DNA of 64,000 nucleotides from contig OY754981.1 in assembly GCA_963576475.1 (NCBI GenBank), forward strand, positions 15,136,716-15,200,715, given 5' to 3'. Positions 37,181 to 52,246 of this stretch are shown in pieces (position 1 is the first letter of the stretch; each line of letters begins with the position of its first letter). A program made the translations under genes and the position numbers. The notes under the pieces are model-generated. The model was not told the DNA's origin. It did not search any database and saw only the letters and a list, made by a program, of their open reading frames with translations. Source of the DNA: Molanna angustata. Taxonomy: Eukaryota; Arthropoda; Insecta; Trichoptera; Molannidae.

Positions 37181-37589
37181 GTCACAAGGAGCCAATCACG
37201 TCGCGCTAACAATATTTGACATAAGCGGCCATCTTGTACGCTAAGAGTCACTTGACCATAGAATAAAGATATATATACTGTAATAGAAAGGAAACTCACA
37301 TACTCACTATGAAGACAAAGTTTTAACACCATCTGTAGATTGAGGTAGAAAGTTTTTTCTAAATCAATGTAATATGCACCTACCAAAATATTGATAATTT
37401 TATGATATTTTTTATTTTGTGAGGGCATTGGAAAGAAAGATATAGGTATTGTTGAAATTATTTATTTTTAATAAATTTTTTTTTTCATACAAATTATGTC
37501 TGGATATAAAACAAAAAATATTAAATATATTGTGACTAGTTTAATTTCATTACCAATAAGAACTTTTACATACATAGTATTTTTATGAT

Positions 37590-37720
37590 TAGTATTTATT
37601 TATTTATTGTTGTTAATACACAAAACATTTTGTCCTTATTTAGGTTAATTATGTAACGCCCTACTAGGCTAAACCTGTTCTGGGGGTGTCACTTTTATAA
37701 AATCGGTTAGAAAAATTATT
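37590..37720 (-). mobile_element. LINE 3' end fragment (minus)
   Basis: On the minus strand: GACACCCCCAGAACAGGTTT, AGCCTAGTAGGGCGTTACAT, ending in AATAAATAAATA. This is a typical CR1/Jockey 3' UTR with a short tail. Confidence 0.5.
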
Positions 37721-38006
37721 GATACATAGAGGATTCACAATATATAAGGTGCACAGAGATTAAAAGTTACTTTCAAATAGTTAAAATAAGATAACAATAG
37801 ATTATAAAGTAAAGTTTGAGATTAATTATTATAAGAAATAAAAAAAAAAATAAAAATGTAAAATAAATGAAATACAAGTCAGCTTAAATATAAGAAATGA
37901 AACAAAGAAAAAATTAAATACAGGAAATAAAAGTTCAAGTCAGATGGGGTGGACAACCTCCTCAGCATAGAGCCTGCCCGAAGAAATTAGCCATTTTTTT
38001 GTAAGC

Positions 38007-40355
38007 GCTCGATAAATATTACTAAAAAAACAAGCCCTCGTTCAATGATAAATGAAATCATTATCAACTATACATACAAAAATTAAAAAGCAACATTATA
38101 ACAATACAAAAATGCATACAGTAGGTATATTATTAATAAAACTATACAGTATCCATTTCAACATTGAACGAGGGTGATTTCTCTCCACTCTCCCGCACAA
38201 AAAGTGCTCTCATCAAAATAAATATATAAGTATGACTACATAGATTTTATACAAGGGGCCTCGATAAATATTACTAAAAAAATAAACCCTCGTTCAATGG
38301 TAAATGAAATCATTATCAACTATACATACAAAAATTAAAAATCAACACTATAACAACACAAAAATGCATACAGTAGGTATATTATTAATAAAACTATAAA
38401 GTATCCATTTCAACATTGAACGAGGGTGATTTCTCTCCACTCTCCCGCACAAAAAGTGCTCTCTTCAAAATAAATAAATAAGTAAGACTACATAGATTTT
38501 ATACAAGGGGCCTCGATAAATATTACTAAAAAAATAAGCCCTCGTTCAATGATAAATGAAATCATTTTCAACTATACATACAAAAATTAAAAAGCAACAT
38601 TATAACAATACAAAAATGCATACAGTAGGTATATTATTAATAAAACTATACAGTATCCATTTCAACATTGAACGAGGGTGATTTCTCTCCACTCTCCCGC
38701 ACAAAAAGTGCTCTCATCAAAATAAATATATAAGTAAGACTACATAGATTTTATACAAGGAGCCTCGATAAATATTACTAAAAAAATAAGCCCTCGTTCA
38801 ATGGTAAATGAAATCATTATCAACTATACATACAAAAATTAAAAATCAACACTTTAACAACACAAAAATGCATACAGTAGGTATATTATTAATAAAACTA
38901 TAAAGTATCCATTTCAACATTGAACGAGGGTGATTTCTCTCCACTCTCCCGCACATAAAGTGCTCTCTTCAAAATAAATAAATAAGTAAGACTACATAGA
39001 TTTTATACAAGGGGCCTCGATAAATATTACTAAAAAAATAAGCCCTCGTTCAATGATAAATGAAATCATTATCAACTATACATACAAAAATTAAAAAGCA
39101 ACATTATAACAATACAAAAATGCATACAGTAGGTATATTATTAATAAAACTATACAGTATCCATTTCAACATTGAACGAGGGTGATTTCTCTCCACTCTC
39201 CCGCACAAAAAGTGCTCTCTTCAAAATAAATAAATAAGTAAGACTACATAGATTTTATACAAGGGGCCTCGATAAATATTACTAAAAAAATAAGCCCTCG
39301 TTCAATGGTAAATGTAATCATTATCAACTATACATACCATCACGCCATGAATCGAGCGCCATACTTCTCTATTTTTGCACACATCTCTGGCTTCCTTTAC
39401 ATCCATGCATCGTCTCATACATGCTCGTCGATTGTTCAAACTTTTTATGTTTCCTTCTTTCAAAATATCATTCACATGTTCATGCCATCCCTTTCTGGGG
39501 CGACCTCTGCTATTCACTCCATCTCTTGCACCCATCTATATTTTTTTGATCAGTCGTTCATCGTTCATTCTTTCTATGAGTCCAAACCACCTCATAGCAT
39601 TCACTTTCATTTTACATATAATATCCTTCTTTATCTTGCATTCTCTCCTTATGTCCTCATTTTTTATTCTATCATATATCGTTCTATTACATACTCTTCT
39701 TAGTGATCTCATTTCTACAGCATTTGTTCTACTTTCATGTGTCTTTTGCCAGGTCCATGTTTCACTAGCATACGTCAAAGTAGGCACCACAAATGCATTG
39801 TGTACTGCAATTTTGGCTTCCTTTGAGATGCTTGGATCGGACATTACTGGTCTAAGTGCTCCGTTTATTCTATTCCCTGCCATAACTCTTCTTTCAATAT
39901 CTTTATCAGGTCTTCCATTCCGTTCAAACATACTCCCCAAATATAAATATTCCTCAACTTGTTCTAGCCATTCGTTCTCTACTTTTATCATACATGCAGT
40001 TATATTTTCAGTCTTTTCAAATACATTATCAACTATACATACAAAAATTAAAAAGCAACATTATAACAATACAAAAATGCATACAGTAGGTATATTATTA
40101 ATAAAACTATAAAGTATCCATTTCAACATTGAACGAGGGTGATTTCTCTCCACTCTCCCGCACAAAAAGTGCTCTCTTCAAAATAAATAAATAAGTAAGA
40201 CTACATAGATTTTATACAAGGGGCCTCGATAAATATTACTAAAAAAATAAGCCCTCGTTCAATGGTAAATGTAATCATTATCAACTATACATACAAAAAT
40301 TATAATAGCAACATTATAATAATACAAAAATGCATACAGGAGGTATATTATTAAT
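38007..40355. repeat. 252-bp tandem satellite array, ~9 units
   Basis: GATAAATATTACTAAAAAA recurs at 38011, 38263, 38515, 38767, 39019, 39271 and 40228. Spacing is exactly 252 bp, and the last interval is also 252 once the 705-bp LINE insertion plus duplication is removed. Each unit contains CCCTCGTTCAATG and, ~110 bp later, CATTGAACGAGGG, so every unit can form a hairpin. Units differ by few substitutions; alternate units share variants (TATACAGTATCC vs TATAAAGTATCC), hinting at a 504-bp dimer. Confidence 0.95.
39338..40023 (-). mobile_element. RTE-like LINE, family 1, 5'-truncated insertion
   Basis: A 686-bp insertion in the satellite array, flanked by 19-bp direct repeats CATTATCAACTATACATAC (39319-39337, 40024-40042). 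On the minus strand it encodes most of the LINE C terminus: NEWLEQVEEYLYLGSMF, VVPTLTYASETW, IRRECKIKKDI, MRWFG, then (frameshifted) RGRPRKGWHEHVN. The 3' end (minus) is near GGCGTGATGGTATG. This is the best copy of family 1 in the window and defines its 3' boundary. Confidence 0.9.
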
Positions 40356-40405
40356 AAGAAAACTATTATGTAATGTATATATGGTAATTCTTCTGCAATC
40401 CAAAG

Positions 40406-42594
40406 TCAAATCCAGACAAGATGAACCACGAGCACCACCTGAAACAATAGAAAATGATAAATTAATATAAGTAAACAAGTTATTTTTTTTAGACGTTTTT
40501 GGTAACAAATTGCAGCTTTTACTTTCACTGGATCCACTACACAAGCCTCTAGTTTCTTCTTCCCAGTTAAAATCAAATTGATTTGTTTACACCATGTGTA
40601 TACATACAAACGAATAATCAAGTCAACATTGAAATCAAATACCCCATCCCTATGTATTAAGCAATTTAAAAAAGAAGAATTTAATTTTGAATAAACTATT
40701 GTCTTTAGGTGTCTAGATACATTAAATTTATAGCATATACCTGGCAAATGCTCTTTACAAATTTTAATGATAAATAAGAAACAATTATACACTTTTAAAG
40801 ATGGAAAAATTAAACTATTTGCTTTACATTCTCTAGATAGAATTAATTGGTCTTCCTTTGAAGCTCTTTCTGATTGTAAATCCAATTTACAATCAGAACA
40901 CTTGCCAAAACTTTTTAAAGTTTTTTTGGAAACATACCCAGAAATGTATCGATACAGATTTGGATGATTCATATTAAATTGATTACAAAACCTTTGAAGA
41001 CTAGAAGGATATGTGTAACAGTTCACAATAAAAGATTCTTCAAGTACTACTTTGGTTGTTACAAAAGTCCTTAGAGAATCAAGGATATCCACATTGTCAT
41101 CTTCGCAATTTGCCCCAACTGAATGAGTAGATAGAAAATTGGACACCAGAAGTGACTTGAAGGAGTCGATAAAATTACTTACAGTTGGGTTAACATTTCG
41201 CACACCATGACTCCTTATCATTCCAAAGAAATTTTCAATTGGGTCCTGATTGAAATTTCTCGGCAGTGAAATTTCTTGGGAATAATTCACCCATCCAGAT
41301 ACTTAACATAACATATATATGTTTATTATTAATATATATTTTTATAATATTATTATGTTTTAATTTTTGTATGCGCCATGTTAAATCAATATTGTCCTGA
41401 ATCTATTATCGAAATAATTGTTAACATACCTATTGGGTTTGTAGAGCATGAAGGCTCTACAAATTCACATGTAGCGGAAGATGTTTCTGCAAATTTACCA
41501 CCAGATTCAGAAGTGACTGAACAATCTGAAAAATAAAAATATTGTGTCTTTAATCACATATACTACGCTGGGGAGCGAGGAACAAACCTGGCTATGAATC
41601 TTTATGCCAAATTAATAGCTTTATCAATGAATCAGATTAAATTTTGCCAGAAGCGATTCTTGCAAATACATATAACACCAAAATTCAAATACTGTCCAGT
41701 GACCTAATATTGTTTTCTATTTACACAAATATATTAAGTGATAGAAGGTATAACCTTACTTACTTGATTGTTAACGTTTTTAAAAACAAAAATGATAATT
41801 CCTAGTATGTAATATATTTTTTTTAATAAAATAACGTTATTTTGTTGTATTTAATTAAATTTGATTTTTTGCATATTTCAAGCATTTATAATGCATATTA
41901 TCTCAATAATTTCTTGTTGGATATAATCCGGCCTCTAATCATAAGATTAAAAAAAATAGAAATAAGTAAGAGAATTATAAAAATGATACAAGTACTTACT
42001 TGAAATGTTAAAAAATGTTCCCGTATTTTTTTGGGGGTAAAAGAAAACATTTTCCCTGGTCGGCTCTTTATTGAATCCTGCAAATTGAAAAAACTAACAT
42101 TATATTTATTATAATATTTTATTACTAACATTGTCGGCCTTTGTGGCCCAGTTGGTCTCCTGAGATATCTGACACCTGAGCCAAAGGTCCCGGGTTCGAT
42201 TCCCGGTGGAGACACAGTTTTATAAATGTGTGCACAGTCTGGCTCTGTGAGCCGATAAATAATAATAATTACACGTGGAAAATAATAACACAATTAAATA
42301 ATGCCACAATCTGAATAACATAATAATAATTAAGAAAATGTAGGTACCTGGTAATCCTATTGCTGGAACTGAACAATATAAAAGCCGACCACCTGCAGGC
42401 AGTGCATTCTCTTGAGAGAAATGTGCGTTGCAAACAACAAATCTATTGTAAATTTGCCTCTCATCTAGTCCAATGAATTTGGTGTTTTGGATTCTATTTT
42501 TCCATTCCTCAAACACGTGCTTATGTTTTATTGGAAAGCGATGCAGTGGTTTTTCATGTAGTTTGCAATCTGGCACACAACAAATACTAGGCAT
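40406..42594 (-). CDS. THAP domain fused to P-element-type transposase C-terminus
   Basis: Four exons with GT-AG junctions and matching phases: 42594-42348, 42077-42000, 41525-41430 and 41301-40406, giving about 438 residues. Exon 1 is a THAP zinc-binding domain: CCVPDC (Cys pair), FEEWKNRIQN (conserved Trp), CNAHF (Cys-His pair) and the closing VPAIGLP. Exons 2-3 are a Ser/Thr-rich linker. Exon 4 opens with NQDPIENFFGMIRSHGVRN, the C-terminal RNase H segment of P-element/THAP9 transposases, and carries several Cys/Lys-rich blocks. The N-terminal RNase H half with the first two catalytic Asp residues, and the GTP-binding insertion, are absent. A non-coding 5' exon may exist (donor GTAAGT near 42727, acceptor TTTACAG before 42598). 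It should bind DNA but not transpose, like P-element repressor derivatives; this role is inferred. An acceptor at ~40441 allows an alternative C terminus running into the satellite. Confidence 0.75.
42134..42262 (+). repeat. tRNA-derived SINE, family A, copy 2
   Basis: TCGGCCTTTGTGGCCCAGTT, GGTCCCGGGTTCGATTCCC, GTGGAGACACAGTTTTATAA and CAGTCTGGCTCTGTGAGCCG. It sits in intron 1 of the THAP/P-type gene, antisense to it. Confidence 0.85.
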
Positions 42595-43389
42595 GATCTG
42601 TAAAGTATTTATTTAGTTATTGATCTAAATTACAAAAATCAACGCAATTTGTTCACGAAACTTCAAACATGAGCCAGCCAAGACCAATATTTGTACTGTA
42701 CTTAATAGAAAACAAAATTTACTTACGGAAATGCTGTTAATTATAAACTTCATTAGAAAAAATAACACAAACAAGTCACAGTAATGTTATTAAACATAAA
42801 ATTTGCTCGAAATGGTAAGAAAACACAGCACAAACGTCACGATTCCGCTTGACTATGATTTATTATTGCCAGATGAAGAAAATTATTCAAATAATTTATT
42901 CACAAGCTTTTATTATATTTTTTGATAACAACAAAGAAATACAGGAAAAAATTATTAATCGAATTATTAGATTTTTTTGCAATAAAATGGACTTTGTTTT
43001 ATTTTTGTTTGGCGTAAATATCATCTTATTTGTGAAAATACGTTCCACAATATTCCAGTGAGATTTTTAACCTCTAGCAAACTTGGCCTTACGCACAAGT
43101 AGAAATCTGTAACGGCATCTTGGAGAGAATGCTGGTTTGAGTCTGGAGTAAGATATAATATAAAAGTGTATTTAAATTCACTACAAGTATTATTTAAGTA
43201 TTTATATATTTTTTCATAAGCTTATTGATAAAGATATAGTGTATTTAGATGGTAGATTCATGTTTTTTGAAAAAAAAAAATCGACGCTACCGCTCCTTTT
43301 ATCTGATATCGAACCCACAAAATGTCCAAATTTTTACTATGAAGTGAAAACACCGTGCACTTGACGGTGAGCTTTCAGTGTGAGTAGAC
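42595..43389. other. 5' flank of the THAP/P-type gene
   Basis: Probable promoter and non-coding first exon of the THAP gene up to ~42840. Beyond that it is AT-rich with nothing recognised. Confidence 0.4.
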
Positions 43390-43560
43390 GTGTGTCGCGC
43401 GCGTGCTTTTCGTTAAGTCCTTGAAAATGCCTGGTGATATTCAGGCGAAACGTCGGAAGACAAATGGTCTTAGTCAAGACCTACTGACACGGGAAAACCG
43501 AGAAAAAAATATTATAACATATTTCACCCGTGAAAACATCAAATATAACATATATATATA
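43390..43560 (+). mobile_element. Penelope-like terminal sequence, direct copy
   Basis: Same sequence as 37048-37180 in opposite orientation: TGTGTCGCGCGCGTGCTTTT, CTTGAAAATGCCTGGTGAT, GGCGAAACGTCGGAAGAC, CTACTGACACGGGAAAACC. It continues into ATTTCACCCGTGAAAACATC and a short TA run. The 122-codon frame across it is not a gene. Confidence 0.6.
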
Positions 43561-44629
43561 TGGTTTTTTTATACAGTATTATATTTATATGGTTTTTTTA
43601 TACAGTATTATATTTATAAGTTTAACAAAAATATTGCGTATTTCAGTATCTAATCTTCCCTTAAATACGTCTCTAAACGACAAATATTTAACTCAACGTT
43701 TCTGGCGGATCGCGTGTCTTAATCTTGAGTTAAGTATTGTTTCTAGTCTTTTTCGCCAGGTGGCGTACTAATCGCCGCACGCTTTAATGTTTTATTTCAT
43801 TTTATACTACAAATAACTATGCATATTAATTATAATCATGATTTATTTTTGTTGTTAAATAAAAGACTTGATATAGAAGTGGTTCATGTATTTAATATTT
43901 ATTTTCTTTTTAACATAAAAATGATGTATTGCCTGACAACAAACGAAATAAACTGTCAGCCATAATGAAACGTCAGGCACGCAACTTTATTTTTGCGATG
44001 TTTTTTTGTCACACCCTAATTTTTAAGCTAAGATAAATCTTGCTTTGTTTTAAATTTGCCCGGGGCGGATGTCACAAGTTAAAGGTTTTAAAAATAAAGT
44101 AAAAAAATTAATTAAATAATAAAGTATATTAAATTTGATGACTGATGAGAACTCTCCCCTGCGTAGATGTCCAACTTACCATACGCCGTCTCTCATTTAC
44201 AGTCCAGGATTCGGATGAATGAGCCTTACATACGTAAGGTGACTGTGTAGTTATTTGTCAAATAATTATTATATGTATATATTTAAAAAAAAAAACTTAT
44301 TACCCTTTGAATAGGTCCATATTTGAAAATGGAGTAAAAATCATTTGTGAATTAATTATTAAAAAAAAAAAAATACAAAAGAAACTCAAATGCTTTGTAT
44401 AGATCTCTGCATTTATTCAGACAATAAAACAAGAAAAGAAAAACAGAAAACGACAAGGGAACAACAACAAGATAAAATAAATCAAGGAAAATTATTCAAA
44501 ATAGAATTCTAATTTTAATTTAAAAGCTAGACACATATATGTATTTTTTACTTCAAAGAAGGTACACCAGATCAAGATGACCGAGATCCTGATGTTATGT
44601 AGATAAAAGAATTTTTGAATTAAAAACAA
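43561..44629. other. Intergenic DNA
   Basis: A 30-bp direct repeat (GGTTTTTTTATACAGTATTA) lies near 43561-43620. Otherwise no supported feature. Confidence 0.4.
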
Positions 44630-44960
44630 AAAAAAAAACAACAATCAAATTTACTCTGAGATTTAAATATGAAATTTATATTTAATTAAAAGAAGAAGAG
44701 GTTGCAAGAAAAAAAAGGAAATTTGAACAAATTAAAATTAAAAGAAAAACCAAGATAGAAGTATCTTATTCAAATAAAAACCCCTCCTTTGAAATAAAAA
44801 GAAAACAACAATCAAAATTTACCTTGTGAGTTAGGTATAAAATTATCTTTAATTATAATAAGAAAAAAGGTTGCAAGAAAGTAAAATCGATTAATTTTAA
44901 AATTTAAGGCCAAGATAGAGTTATCTTATTCAAAATAAAACCCCTTCCCTTCGGTAAATA
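44630..44960. repeat. Degenerate direct repeat, ~180 bp unit
   Basis: AACAACAATCAAA..TTTACT, then AGAGGTTGCAAGAAA and CAAGATAGAAGTATCTTATTC at 44638-44775 recur at 44805-44935 with substitutions. A looser third copy may start near 44960. Confidence 0.6.
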
Positions 44961-46557
<1,597 letters not shown>

Positions 46558-46679
46558 TAATCTATAAGGTGATAGTTCAACATTTTACGCGGGAAAATAT
46601 TATGAAATGTTTCCATGAGTACTTTATTTGGTTTGGAAATCAAGCTCGCACATATACATCGCCGAACAGCCGGTCTTTC

Positions 46680-47062
46680 TTTCTCAAGCAGCTTCCGCTT
46701 ACTTGTTCTTTTTGGCGCGAAATTTAATATATATATCTTGACGATGCTTAAACTGTCTGGAACTCAAATCAGTGTATATAATTGAATAATTTGCTTTTTT
46801 AAGCGGCTCCCGCTTACTTGTTCTTTTTGGCGCGAAGTTTAATAAATATTTCTTGACGATGCTTAAAACTGTCTGGAACTCAAATCAGTGTATATAATTG
46901 AATAATTTGCTTTTTTAAGCGGCTCCCGCTTACTTGTTCTTTTTGGCGCGAAGTCTAATAAATATTTCTTGACGATGCTTAAAACTGTCTGGAACTCAAG
47001 CCAGTGTATATAATTGAATAATTTGCTCTTTCAAGCGACTTCCGCTTACTTGTTCTTTTCTG
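46680..47062. repeat. 115/116-bp tandem repeat, 3.3 units
   Basis: CTTACTTGTTCTTTT recurs at 46698, 46813, 46929 and 47045. Each unit carries TTTTTGGCGCGAA, TCTTGACGATGCTTAAA and GTCTGGAACTCAA. Confidence 0.92.
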
Positions 47063-47389
47063 TTTTATACTTCGCAACGTGAAAGACTTAATTCCTTCCA
47101 TTTCTTTTCCTTTAGCCAAAATCAACGCTTCTAAATACCGAAATGATAGTTCGACAATTTTAATGAAAACGAATTTCCAATGTTTCTTCCGAGATTTAAA
47201 TTTATGAAAACGAATTTTAATTTTTAAAAAAAAATAATAAAAGAATATTATTAAATACAATGCAGAGATCCGATACATCCTTATTTAAATTTGCACATTT
47301 TTCTTAAAAAAAAATATCTAATCGCTTTGTTAAAAAAAAACTCTATTATTTTTTCTTATAAAAAAAATAAATAAAATCCGGCGTCCGAA

Positions 47390-47945
47390 GCCGGGGAAAA
47401 TGTTTTATATGCGAGACTCACGTGATAATTCGTTTGCAAAGACAAGTTTTTTTTAAAGAATTTACTTTGAGAATGAAAATAAAACTGACTTACTGCTTCG
47501 TGAGTAGTCATATTTATAAGTTCGGTATTAGCAATCTGTGAGTGTGTGCGTAAGTCAGAGAGGCTTTCAGTCCCTCTGAATACGCTCCTAGAGAAGGTTA
47601 TTTCGCGGATTTTCGGAGCGCTAAATCAATGGAATCGTATGAAAAAAAAATATTATTTTTTCCTTAAATCACAAAACATCCACAATCCCTACATGATTCT
47701 GAGATTGAAAACGAAACTGTTCTAACGCCTAAATTAGAGACGCTACGAATTTTCAAAGATAGATGTTATAAGTTTAGGCGGCACAATTACTGCCGACCCG
47801 CCTGAATTTTTCAACTTGGAGTTCGCTCGCTAATTGTAGGTACATAAGCCAGTCAACGCGGCTTATGTACTTAGTATATAAGGGTGTAGCCGGATCATCT
47901 TTTTAGGATTTTTAATAATTATTTTTACGAAAGTAAATTTTGGTG
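47390..47945 (+). mobile_element. Possible LTR of a decayed LTR retrotransposon
   Basis: A purine-rich GAAGCCGGGGAAAA (47387-47400) precedes TGTTTTATATGCGAGACTC. A TATA-like TATATAAGG lies at ~47875-47883, and TTTGGTGACC, resembling a primer-binding site, at ~47938-47947. The order PPT, TG, TATA, PBS fits an LTR, but the second LTR and any gag-pol frame are not visible here. Confidence 0.35.
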
Positions 47946-51550
<3,605 letters not shown>

Positions 51551-51728
51551 CAGCCCCCCTAGACAACGTGTCGTTTAGCTCAAGAAAAGAAACAAGAAAA
51601 GATAACGTTATGTATGGTAGTGACAGATGTCACGTGACTGGCAACTGTCACTTCCATACGTAGAGTTATATTTTCTTGTTTCTTTTCTTGAGCTAAATGA
51701 CACGTTGTCTAGGGGGGGGGGGGGGCAG
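51551..51728. mobile_element. Foldback MITE, ~178 bp
   Basis: CCCCCCTAGACAACGTGTCG at the left and CGTTGTCTAGGGGGG at the right. Arms pair almost throughout (AGCTCAAGAAAAGAAACAAG / CTTGTTTCTTTTCTTGAGCT; TGACAG / CTGTCA). The right end has a run of 14 G (51712-51725). CAG flanks both sides and may be a 3-bp target duplication. The 14-G run against 6 C at the other end suggests slippage after insertion. Confidence 0.85.
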
Positions 51729-52246
51729 AACTGCCACTTTAAACTTTATCCATTTTATAATACACTAGTGATGTTCTTTTGTCATTTTAATCAATTAAAA
51801 CTTCCTTTCTTTTTTACAAAATACCAAAAAATACATAAATATTAAGTGTCAGTAAAATTTTAGCGCGTTTTCAGAATTAAACCTTAATGTATGTACATAT
51901 TATTATAATATTATTATACAAAAAGACGGTTTTGCTGGTAATCATTTATTTTACTCTACCATTCGAAGTTTGGTAAATAAAAAATATAATGATATAATAA
52001 AAAAATTGTAACAATTAGTTAAAACATAAGCAAACTGTAACCATTTGGTAAAATATAAGAAAATTATAAGATACTATTAACTATAGTATTATTAATAAAG
52101 TAGTTTGAACAAACATTTAGAGCATAAAATTAAATAATAAATTAATGAGTAAAGGAAGAGCACATGGAAAAAGTTCAGTCTTGTTTAATATTATAACATT
52201 CAAATATTAATTAAATACTCTTCCGATTATTTTTTTCATATTTTAC

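Noticed and set aside
38007..40355. Regular repeat array considered as CRISPR
   Set aside because: Units are 252 bp with no unique spacers, in a eukaryotic genome; it is a satellite.
43403..43771. 122-codon frame starting at a repeated sequence
   Set aside because: Its first part is the Penelope-like terminal sequence also present inverted at 37048-37180; the rest has no family resemblance.
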